Assembly (NCBI GenBank): GCA_030867875.1
Contig: JAOWCC010000003.1
Location: forward strand, 1-64,000
From: Actinernus sp. WN-2022
Lineage: Eukaryota > Cnidaria > Anthozoa > Actiniaria > Actinernidae
Direction of reading: 5' to 3'
Length of the DNA: 64,000 nt
The position numbers and the translations under genes are program-made. The first letter of the stretch is position 1. Each line of letters begins with the position of its first letter. The notes under the pieces are model-generated. The model worked only from the letters and a program-made list of their open reading frames with translations. It was not told the origin of the DNA and did no database searches. Of the stretch, positions 33,346 through 40,192 are shown one piece after another.

Positions 33346-34443
33346 ATGGCCTCTGAGGGTAGGTACGATGAAGGAACTGATGAAGCTGAAGGAGGTGGAG
33401 ACTACGATAAAGATGATACTATCAATGTGGATGAGGAGTGGGATGCAATATTTCCAGAAGGGTCAGGAGAAATGGTCCCAATGAAAACCAGACGCAACTA
33501 CGGCAAAGAAGGTGCTAGACCAAAGAATCAGGAAACCTCGTTTTCTAGAGAAGATGACGAGTACTTCGACGAACTCATCGACTCGGAAGGCTCGAACGTT
33601 TCTAGAAATGAAAAAATCCTGGAGAGGCTGGAGAAAGAGAAAATCCCAAAGTATACCGATCGAAGTGTAATCTTCAAACAGGGTTTATCGGAAAATGCAA
33701 GACAGGATATGTTCGAGACTGTCTGGGAAAAATACCACGATGTGGGAATTCGAGGCACGCTTGAGATTGCAACCATGTCTGATGGTAGAGTCTTTATCAA
33801 AGAGTATGGAAGTAAAGAAAAAGCTATTCCTTTGACCACCACGAAAGGTGAGTTATATAAGAAGATGGGAAAAGGTCTCAAAAGAGTCTTAGGACCTTCG
33901 AGGGAAGAAATGTTAAAAGAAGTCATAGTAGCTCAAAACCAATTGAGTGAGAGGGTCGAACAAAATGAAGGAATACTCAAAGACCCTACATCTACCGAAA
34001 CTCAGAAAGAAAACGCTACTAATGAAATAAAGACCGATCAGGAGGAGCAAACAGTCCTAGAACAAATAGAAGGAGCTATAGTAGCACGGATGTCACTTAG
34101 GGATCGTATAAGAATCATCTTTAAGAAGTATGGAGTCAGTATAATTAGCGTGGTAGCTGTGGTAAGTACTGTGATCGGTGTAATAGTTTCCAATCTGACG
34201 AAGACAGTTTCCGCGATAGTACCAGGATTTGGAGATGCTGCCAAAGCAGCTGCTAAAACAACTGTCAAAGGTTTAAGAGCAATAGGCAAAAAGTTAGAGG
34301 AGATTCTACCTAAGATGATTGGACCAATTGTGAGTTTCATATTCAGTATGGCTGCTGACGTTGTTGGAGTCTTAGCAAACAACCTTTGGTTGTTAATCGT
34401 AGCAGCAGTGGTCTTCGTAGTGGAGCAATACAAACGCCGTTAA
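33346..34443 (+). CDS. 365-residue membrane protein, unknown function
   Basis: I start at ATGGCC (33346), after the shared promoter, although the frame is open from 33286. The N-terminal 100 residues are very acidic (D/E/G-rich). The middle contains a compact domain around 110-190 and a Q/E-rich helix. The last 120 residues hold a membrane segment (VSIISVVAVVSTVIGVIVSN), an amphipathic A/K-rich part and two further hydrophobic segments ending YKRR. The stop overlaps that of the convergent 545-residue gene in GTTAAC. The acidic head and membrane tail suggest a virion or membrane-remodelling protein; the function is unknown. Confidence 0.75.
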   Translation: MASEGRYDEGTDEAEGGGDYDKDDTINVDEEWDAIFPEGSGEMVPMKTRRNYGKEGARPKNQETSFSREDDEYFDELIDSEGSNVSRNEKILERLEKEKIPKYTDRSVIFKQGLSENARQDMFETVWEKYHDVGIRGTLEIATMSDGRVFIKEYGSKEKAIPLTTTKGELYKKMGKGLKRVLGPSREEMLKEVIVAQNQLSERVEQNEGILKDPTSTETQKENATNEIKTDQEEQTVLEQIEGAIVARMSLRDRIRIIFKKYGVSIISVVAVVSTVIGVIVSNLTKTVSAIVPGFGDAAKAAAKTTVKGLRAIGKKLEEILPKMIGPIVSFIFSMAADVVGVLANNLWLLIVAAVVFVVEQYKRR

Positions 34444-36077
34444 CGAAACAACGTCCATGCGATTCCAGCTGCAGCAATGGATGTCACTGCGAGATTAATC
34501 TCATGTTGTGAGACGACAGCCTTTACCTTTGCCTTTGCCTTTGCCTTTGCCTTTGCCTTTGGTACAGGAACTTGTTTCTCGAGAGGCTGTACCGATTTCT
34601 TATCTGACGGTCCTTCCATAAGAAGAGGTGGGTGTCCTTTGACTTCTATATTGATGGCGTTAGTGCCTAGCACCATATCTTTCGTAGCTTTCGGGATTGG
34701 ATTCTTATAGTCATCTTTCTTACCAAGATAGTACTCTAGATTGCTTGGCAAAAGTCGCACATCTACAGCTATTGCTAAATCGAGCCTCTTATGCGTCCTC
34801 GTTATAGCATTAAGATAGTTATTGTAGCTCACCACTAAATCGTTTTCGAGAATAGCACCTTCGACTAAGCTCTTAAACTTTTCTTTGACGTTATGGCTAT
34901 GTATGATGGAGTCGTTCAGATCTGCTTGTGCACCAAGTATGCAATGTCCAAAAGCCTCGACAGATCTATTCAACCTACCCAATCCAACATCTGTCAAACC
35001 CTTTCCGATTGGTGGCATGAACCAATTGTATTGTTTACCGTTGTTATTGCCAATGTACGTTAAAGAAAACTGGTACGGAGTACGACTCTCCTCAGGAAAC
35101 TTAAAGTCACCACCAGGCCACTTTGCAGAGAACGAAGTATTATGTGCATACTTCTCCGTATAGTTCACCATTTTTCCATGAGAGTTTACGTAGACGTCTC
35201 CTAAGCCATTCCACCGAAAGTCTGGTGTTCGAGATATACCGAATTCGATGCACAATTTCTCAAGAGCTGATTTGTTATAGAGGTTATCCCTTTGCTTGAA
35301 ATGAGATTCACCAGGTAAAGGAACTCCATGAGTACCACCAAGTTCACGTAGAATTCTTCGTATCGTGAAATATACGTGGAATCGTAGGAACCCTTGAACG
35401 ACTGGTGGATACGTTTTGAAAGTGGGGTCAAACAACGACACTCCACATCCGGAAGTTGCACACCACGTTGCAAAATTAAGTTGTTGAGGCCAGTAGTGGA
35501 AATCCGGACCAGCCAACCAATGCTGGGACTCCTTTTTTGTCGTATGCTTTACAACGATCTCCTTGAATATATTTGGAACGCCAGCTTTGAAATTCTGCTT
35601 TGGTGTGACATATATCAATAGATTAGTGAGATCAATATCTTGTGCCGGTTCAGTAGAAGGAACTGCTGTAATAGGATATTTCGCATTATTATCTAGGATC
35701 AACGTAGATGGGAAACCATCGACCATTTCCTGCAATGCGTCATCGATACGTTTTCGAATCTTTGTTGGAATGTGGAGATCATCGATGAACCATTCCTCAC
35801 TGCCGTCTTTGAAGGTAATTCTAGTTCTATAGGTCGACTCATCCTGTATATCAGAGGCATTCGTCTCAGCATAGAACTTCGAGTAATCGGCATTGGGATA
35901 CTTCTTCTGAAAGGTAGTAAAAGCCTTTGCGTTGCGTGGTGCTACCTTCTTGTCGAACTCAGTGAGAACGTCAGATTTTTGTTGTGCCGTGAGAGCGAAT
36001 TTTGGTTGTTCCTTAGGCCACGGAATGAATCCTGAATGGTGGAGTCTATCCTCGAACTGATACTTCTTTGGTGGCAT
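34440..36077 (-). CDS. 545-residue protein with AK-repeat tail, unknown function
   Basis: The start is ATGCCACC at 36077, just past the shared promoter. The bulk (about 1-480) is a soluble, aromatic-rich domain with Cys-containing blocks (CATSGCGVSLFDPTF) and FLRFHVYFTIRRIL. Near the end there is a perfect Lys-Ala repeat (AKAKAKAKAKVKA) and then a hydrophobic C-terminal segment. It may be a large structural, vertex or attachment protein. I do not recognise a catalytic motif. The Ala-Lys repeat is encoded by near-identical hexamers and may vary in length between copies. Confidence 0.75.
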   Translation of the reverse strand: MPPKKYQFEDRLHHSGFIPWPKEQPKFALTAQQKSDVLTEFDKKVAPRNAKAFTTFQKKYPNADYSKFYAETNASDIQDESTYRTRITFKDGSEEWFIDDLHIPTKIRKRIDDALQEMVDGFPSTLILDNNAKYPITAVPSTEPAQDIDLTNLLIYVTPKQNFKAGVPNIFKEIVVKHTTKKESQHWLAGPDFHYWPQQLNFATWCATSGCGVSLFDPTFKTYPPVVQGFLRFHVYFTIRRILRELGGTHGVPLPGESHFKQRDNLYNKSALEKLCIEFGISRTPDFRWNGLGDVYVNSHGKMVNYTEKYAHNTSFSAKWPGGDFKFPEESRTPYQFSLTYIGNNNGKQYNWFMPPIGKGLTDVGLGRLNRSVEAFGHCILGAQADLNDSIIHSHNVKEKFKSLVEGAILENDLVVSYNNYLNAITRTHKRLDLAIAVDVRLLPSNLEYYLGKKDDYKNPIPKATKDMVLGTNAINIEVKGHPPLLMEGPSDKKSVQPLEKQVPVPKAKAKAKAKAKVKAVVSQHEINLAVTSIAAAGIAWTLFR

Positions 36078-36121
36078 CGTGTTGAAGCTATACGTATATA
36101 TAGTCATACCTTCAACATATA
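36078..36121. promoter_or_regulatory. bidirectional palindromic promoter, 545- and 221-residue genes
   Basis: GTTGAAG at one end and CTTCAAC at the other flank a central TACGTATATATAG, between two divergent ATGs 44 bases apart. This is the clearest instance of the symmetrical promoter in the element. Confidence 0.75.
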
Positions 36122-36787
36122 ATGACGATCCTTAATGTCACCACCACCTCGGCTGACCATACGGTCTACTTCGACGATCCAATTCTTATCAATAATATTT
36201 CGCTACTCGAAACCACCATTGAGAACAGTTGGTTGAATCTAAAAGAGAAGGCCACGTTTCAGTGGGAAGTCAAGGGTGTGGGGTTCCCATACACAATCAA
36301 TCTAGGGAATTATAAGATAACTACCTTAATGGATCGCTTAGCACCTGCAGTCGATGCTGACATCGTTAAATTTATAGACATATCCAGTAAAAAGTATTGG
36401 ACCCTAGATGTGAAGAAACCAATCAAGTTCAGTAAAAATCTCTGCGATATATTGGGTATCAAAGGAAATGAAGACGAGGATGGAAACGTAACATTAAAAG
36501 TGAGAGAATACGACCTGATAATGGAATATATCCAAACAATATATATCCACTGTGATGCGGTGGATCCCAAATTCTCACTCCTTGAGGGAAAGCGCTCGAC
36601 TGTACTAGCTAGCCTTAACGTAGAAGGCCTCTGGTTTAACAGAAGGACCTATCATTTGATGGAATCAACGAAAGTCCAAGCTCTAGGAACAATGCGGAAC
36701 AGCCTTCGACTGACTGTTCGCGATGACAAAAGCAACATCATGGACTTCCGTGGTCGACCTCTACGATACGTGTTGAAGCTTGAGTAA
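36122..36787 (+). CDS. probable minor capsid (penton-like) protein
   Basis: This 221-residue soluble, beta-rich protein has blocks such as YIQTIYIHCDAVDP, VLASLNVEGLWFNRR and a C-terminal RLTVRDDKSNIMDFRGRPLR. The spacing of strands and the final hydrophobic L-R-Y-V-L-K-L-E resemble the single jelly-roll minor capsid proteins of Polintons. This is a resemblance, not a proven fold. It is transcribed away from the 545-residue gene, and its last bases contain the promoter of the next gene. Confidence 0.6.
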   Translation: MTILNVTTTSADHTVYFDDPILINNISLLETTIENSWLNLKEKATFQWEVKGVGFPYTINLGNYKITTLMDRLAPAVDADIVKFIDISSKKYWTLDVKKPIKFSKNLCDILGIKGNEDEDGNVTLKVREYDLIMEYIQTIYIHCDAVDPKFSLLEGKRSTVLASLNVEGLWFNRRTYHLMESTKVQALGTMRNSLRLTVRDDKSNIMDFRGRPLRYVLKLE

Positions 36788-36806
36788 GTTATATGTATAA
36801 CGTACA
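36771..36806 (+). promoter_or_regulatory. promoter box of the 200-residue gene
   Basis: TGTTGAAG at 36771-36778, then GTTATATGTATAAC, then ATG at 36807. The box lies within the final codons of the preceding gene. Confidence 0.6.
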
Positions 36807-37409
36807 ATGGAAGGCGACTCGATTCAACCGTTTCCATCAGCACCAAGTATCTATCCACAGATCGCTAGTGACACTGGAAAGAACTTTAGACTGCAAACGA
36901 TCCGAGACACGCTTTCGGACATTGAAGTTCAAGAAAGACACTACGAAGGTGTACGCAAGAAATATGCACGTTCTCAAGGAATAGTTCATGGAATCGCAGT
37001 GGTAACTGGAGGTCTATCTGTGATCTTATCTGGATCTGGATTGGGCGCAGCGTTGACTGGGGTTGGAATAGTGATTGGTCTACCACTTGGAGTTATTGGT
37101 GGACTATGTGGATTAATTTCAGCATCTACGACCCTTGGAGCTAAGAAGTTAGGAATGAAGGTTTCTAAACATGAAAGGACAACTATGTTGGCAAAGGCGA
37201 AAATCAATACGATTCGCGATCTAGTATCGAAGGCCTTACGCGATGAAAACATATCCGACTCTGAATACAGTCTCATCCTGAACGAAGCGAATAAGTATGA
37301 GATCATGAGATCTGAAATTCGTCGCAAGGCTTCCATAGGTGAAAAAAGCATTCGAGCCGAACTCAAGCAAGAAGTGCAAAAGGAAATGCGAGAAAAGCTT
37401 GGAATGTAA
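36807..37409 (+). CDS. 200-residue glycine-rich membrane protein, unknown function
   Basis: A polar N-terminus and a charged helix (20-55) lead into a hydrophobic, glycine-rich region at about 58-107 (VVTGGLSVILSGSGLGAALT and VGIVIGLPLGVIGG) that can form one hairpin or two membrane passes. A long charged C-terminal helix follows. This protein type recurs in Polinton-like elements of invertebrates and may be a virion membrane or lytic protein. I cannot assign a function. The frame is intact and has its own promoter. Confidence 0.7.
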   Translation: MEGDSIQPFPSAPSIYPQIASDTGKNFRLQTIRDTLSDIEVQERHYEGVRKKYARSQGIVHGIAVVTGGLSVILSGSGLGAALTGVGIVIGLPLGVIGGLCGLISASTTLGAKKLGMKVSKHERTTMLAKAKINTIRDLVSKALRDENISDSEYSLILNEANKYEIMRSEIRRKASIGEKSIRAELKQEVQKEMREKLGM

Positions 37410-37460
37410 GAATCAACGTTTCCTATGAAAGGAACGAACATGGCTCTCACTTCCACTTCG

Positions 37461-38399
37461 CTAAGTCCTACTGCTAGTTATCCCATGCTTAGCGTAGATT
37501 GGTTCGAAGTGGGAATGGTAAGAAGACAACTTCTTGACAAAACGCTTGACTGAATTTCCAAATACGTCACATCGTTTAACGACCTCGTTAAGAGACATAG
37601 ACGATCCTAAACGACGTAGCACCTCGTAACTTGCTCCAACAACTTTCGTCTTAATTACCGATCTGCCTACATTGTTTTCTATTGCCATAGTAACAACCTC
37701 GTGGACTATTCGTTGAGCGTCTATAAGTACTCCTTGAGGATCGAGCTGTAGGAAAGTCGTTGCAATGTGAGGAACTATGCGCTCGGCATCCAAGTCTACA
37801 TCGATCTCATTGTCGTCACACAGAGAACGTATAAAGACCTCTCCTCTATGGATGCCTTTGTTGCTTAGTTGCATGAAGCGAGCAACCTCACCTTTAGATC
37901 GGATGAATCCACATTGTATGCATGCATGGTAGAGTAGAGCAGCTAGAATATGTCTCTTAGCATCGCTACGCTTGGGATGAACTTTCATTACTTGGATAAA
38001 TGCGTCGGCTACGATTCCTAAAGTGTTCGTGGGGAACGATAGGTCACAACTTTGTTTGTAAATAGTGTTGTATGCTCGTAGTTCTTGTAGGAGCATTCGT
38101 CGTTGCAGTTCCGTGTCATCACTTTGCTTTGGTTTTGCGTGGTCTAGATCACTTTGATACTGAGATCCGTCCGGACCTACTATACGCAGTCGAGTAGTAA
38201 TAATGTCGATCTTAGTTTCTTCACACGGTTCAATCTCGGAAACAAGACCACAGGTGGGACATACGAATTCCGTTCCTTGTACTTCCAGGGGACAGAGACA
38301 ATCAGAACATGTTTCATTGGTGTTAATACGTTCCACTTGTGGTTTGATATTCAGGCTTCTACGAATTCCAGGACCAAACAATCTGACTAGCTCATCCAT
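37461..38399 (-). CDS. TFIIB-like transcription initiation factor
   Basis: From ATGGATGAG at 38399 the protein has 312 residues. A zinc ribbon is clear: C31, C34, C47 and C50 in CSDCLC ... CPTCGLV. Two helical repeats follow (about 95-290) with the layout of cyclin folds, including A-D-A-F-I-Q-V-M and the second-repeat A-S-Y-E-V-L-R-R-L-G. TFIIB recruits RNA polymerase II to TATA promoters. Viral versions exist in large DNA viruses, but to my knowledge they are not a standard Polinton gene. Together with the uniform promoters of this element it suggests self-directed transcription. An upstream ATG at 38480 would translate the A/T hairpin and is rejected. Confidence 0.85.
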   Translation of the reverse strand: MDELVRLFGPGIRRSLNIKPQVERINTNETCSDCLCPLEVQGTEFVCPTCGLVSEIEPCEETKIDIITTRLRIVGPDGSQYQSDLDHAKPKQSDDTELQRRMLLQELRAYNTIYKQSCDLSFPTNTLGIVADAFIQVMKVHPKRSDAKRHILAALLYHACIQCGFIRSKGEVARFMQLSNKGIHRGEVFIRSLCDDNEIDVDLDAERIVPHIATTFLQLDPQGVLIDAQRIVHEVVTMAIENNVGRSVIKTKVVGASYEVLRRLGSSMSLNEVVKRCDVFGNSVKRFVKKLSSYHSHFEPIYAKHGITSSRT

Positions 38400-38431
38400 G
38401 ATACAACTATAGATGTTTATACGTTTAATAG
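38400..38431 (-). promoter_or_regulatory. promoter box of the TFIIB-like gene
   Basis: TATTAAACGTATAAACATCT, then ATAGTTGTATC and the ATG. The box variant is ATTAAAC. Confidence 0.5.
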
Positions 38432-38501
38432 AAAAAAAAAAAAAAAAAGGAATGAAGAGGGTCACAACGACTTTCTTCATTCCTTTTTTTTTTTTTTTTT
38501 T
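38432..38501. promoter_or_regulatory. second A/T-flanked hairpin, loop inverted relative to the first
   Basis: An A-run, GGAATGAAGA, the loop GGGTCACAACGACTT, TCTTCATTCC and a T-run. The loop is the reverse complement of that at 29436-29515, so the two copies are inverted repeats about 9 kb apart. It lies 12 bases beyond the stop of the 148-residue gene. Confidence 0.65.
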
Positions 38502-38512
38502 CGTGGCTATTC

Positions 38513-38959
38513 CTAATCGTCCTTCTCGCTCCTCAAGGCAGCCAACACCTTGTTGAGCGCATGGGTGAGAGACTCTCCGAGACCTTCCTCTGGTTCCGTG
38601 GACAATGCTACCTCAGCAGGCTCCTCCGGTTCCACCACGTTTGGTTCCTCCTTTCTTGGATCCTCTAGCGTCTTGCTGGACTTCTTAGCGCGTTTTATAT
38701 AGACACCGGGACACTTCATCTTGATGGCGAGACGGTCGCATCCTGAGCAAAGCTCGTAATCAGTACGACATCCTTTACCGCACTTCGAGCATGGTATGAG
38801 TGGGGCACAGCCTTTTGAGATTTGGTAGTTGTGCTGGGAACAGAACTTCGTTGTCTTCGAAATCCTCTTTTGGCATTTCGTGTCCTTCCCTCTCATCAAC
38901 CAATCACAAGTTACTACCTCAATCATTGTGGCGTCTACATTTGAGTTCTTCTTCGACAT
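38513..38959 (-). CDS. 148-residue Cys-rich zinc-binding protein
   Basis: There are eleven cysteines and one histidine between residues 19 and 84. They are arranged as C...C...C-S-Q-H, then C-S-K-C-G-K-G-C and C-S-G-C, which suggests two zinc sites. The rest is basic and then a strongly acidic tail (E-P-E-E-P, E-P-E-E-G). Such small zinc proteins are often transcription or DNA-binding accessories. It lies next to the TFIIB-like gene on the same strand. I do not recognise the family. Confidence 0.75.
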   Translation of the reverse strand: MSKKNSNVDATMIEVVTCDWLMRGKDTKCQKRISKTTKFCSQHNYQISKGCAPLIPCSKCGKGCRTDYELCSGCDRLAIKMKCPGVYIKRAKKSSKTLEDPRKEEPNVVEPEEPAEVALSTEPEEGLGESLTHALNKVLAALRSEKDD

Positions 38960-39047
38960 GTTCGATCTGTATGGTGTTAATGCGTACTAAGATAACAACG
39001 TAAGCTAGTATTGTGGAATAAAGAATATATACTAATACCATTTAGTG

Positions 39048-39093
39048 GTAATATACAGTATAATAATCATTCCTTTAACATATACTTCAAGTT
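39048..39093 (-). promoter_or_regulatory. promoter box of the 148-residue gene
   Basis: TGTTAAAGGAATGATTATTA with TACTGTATAT is almost identical over about 40 bases to the block before the ankyrin gene. It lies about 90 bases before the start, further away than in the other genes. Confidence 0.6.
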
Positions 39094-39129
39094 TTAGATT
39101 CTTAGGTGCAGTTGGATTCAATCGGATTC

Positions 39130-39816
39130 CTATCTGGCATTATAGGCATTCACATAGTAATCTAGTAGGGCATTTTCTTCCTCTATGGTGAGAGGGGAGT
39201 TCTTAATGATCCACTTAACGAGCCATTTAGCGGTATGAAACTGATCGTTGCTACAGGCGCATAGTAGAGCACGATGAATGTATTCACACTCTATGGTTAT
39301 CTGAAAACGTTGAATGAGCCACTTGATGCTATTAAGATGCCCATACGCGCCGGCCTCTATCATAGCAAACATGACGGCATAGCCCTCTTTGGTGAACTGA
39401 AAGTGCTTAATGAGCCACTTAGCAATACCAAGGTGACCGTACCTTAAGGCAGCGCATAGAGTATGATTGGTGTATCTATCCATTTTATTGAAACGTAAGT
39501 GCTTGACGAGCCACTTAACAATATTAAGGTTGCCATGATCGCTGGCGTAGATGAGAGGAAGGCTGTCGTCGACGTGGCTTGCGGAAATGCCGAAAGTCCT
39601 AGCCAATTTGTCTCTATCGGCATCATTATGAGTAGAACCCAAACCGAAACATAGTACTTGTATACGGAACTCTCGGTCTACGTCTTTGTAGCGCGCGAGA
39701 GATGCAGCACCGTTTAGGCGTTTCGATGTCCTTGCAATGCTTGAGAATGACGTAGGACCTGCATGCTCTACGATCTTAGTCAAGATTTCTAGAGGGAGGT
39801 ACGATATATTATCCAT
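39130..39816 (-). CDS. F-box and ankyrin-repeat protein
   Basis: This 228-residue protein starts with an F-box-like segment (YLPLEILTKIVEHAG, then S-I-A-R-T-S-K-R-L-N). It continues with about four ankyrin-type repeats carrying HGNLNIVKWLVKH, YGHLGIAKWLIKH, YGHLNSIKWLIQR and the weaker F-H-T-A-K-W-L-V-K. Ankyrin plus F-box proteins are known in poxviruses and giant viruses, where they steer host ubiquitin ligases to chosen targets. Here the F-box is at the N-terminus, unlike the C-terminal position in poxviruses. A role in countering the host is inference. Confidence 0.85.
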   Translation of the reverse strand: MDNISYLPLEILTKIVEHAGPTSFSSIARTSKRLNGAASLARYKDVDREFRIQVLCFGLGSTHNDADRDKLARTFGISASHVDDSLPLIYASDHGNLNIVKWLVKHLRFNKMDRYTNHTLCAALRYGHLGIAKWLIKHFQFTKEGYAVMFAMIEAGAYGHLNSIKWLIQRFQITIECEYIHRALLCACSNDQFHTAKWLVKWIIKNSPLTIEEENALLDYYVNAYNAR

Positions 39817-39870
39817 AGTGAAAGATATCGATATACAGTATAATAATCATGTCTCTAACAGATACTCAAG
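39817..39870 (-). promoter_or_regulatory. promoter box of the ankyrin gene
   Basis: GAGTATCTGTTAGAGACATG, then ATTATTATACTGTATATCGA, ending close to the ATG. It mirrors the block before the polymerase at the other end, so both termini carry an outward-adjacent copy. Confidence 0.6.
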
Positions 39871-40159
39871 TTTGGATTTTTATGTACAAGAATGTCTAGT
39901 GACACTTTGAATGACCCTTAGTTACCCCTAGTAGTATAGCCGGAGTCAGATAAATACAACTTTTTGTTGTGCAAGAAAAACTTAAAAAGTTGAATGTTAT
40001 GGACGCCTTTTTTCTTGCACAAGGGGCGTCATGAAGTGGATTTCTGAATTCGCTTTATGACGCCCCTTGTGCAAGAAAACAAGGCGTCCATAACATTCAA
40101 CTTTTTGAGTTTTCTTGTACAAGAAAAAGTGGTATTTATCTGACTCCGGCTATACTACT
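39871..40159 (-). repeat. right terminal inverted repeat, itself a hairpin
   Basis: The reverse complement matches 24364-24652 with one substitution and two single-base indels. The internal hairpin is kept with the loop in the same orientation relative to the end. Confidence 0.95.
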
Positions 40160-40192
40160 GGTTTTGACACCAGTAGTCCTACATGTATATAC

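Larger units (their letters stand above)
24364..40159. mobile_element. complete Polinton/Maverick (adintovirus-like), 15.8 kb
   Basis: The element starts AGTAGTATAGCC and ends GGCTATACTACT, flanked by GGTTT on both sides (24359-24363 and 40160-40164; TGGTTT if the boundary T is counted). The 289 bp termini differ by about three changes. It encodes DNA polymerase B, a retroviral-type integrase, a packaging ATPase, probable major and minor capsid proteins, several membrane or unknown proteins, a TFIIB-like factor, a Cys-rich protein and an F-box/ankyrin protein. AG...CT ends and 5-6 bp target duplications are typical of Polintons. All the large frames are open. I found no adenain-like protease and no helicase. 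Confidence 0.95.

Noticed and set aside
29921..37409. An adenain-type maturation protease in the Polinton
   Set aside because: I looked through each frame for the H...D/E...Q...C order with an aromatic context and found none I could defend.
37461..38480. Longer TFIIB-like protein from 38480
   Set aside because: Same reason: the added stretch is poly-F from the T-run of the hairpin.
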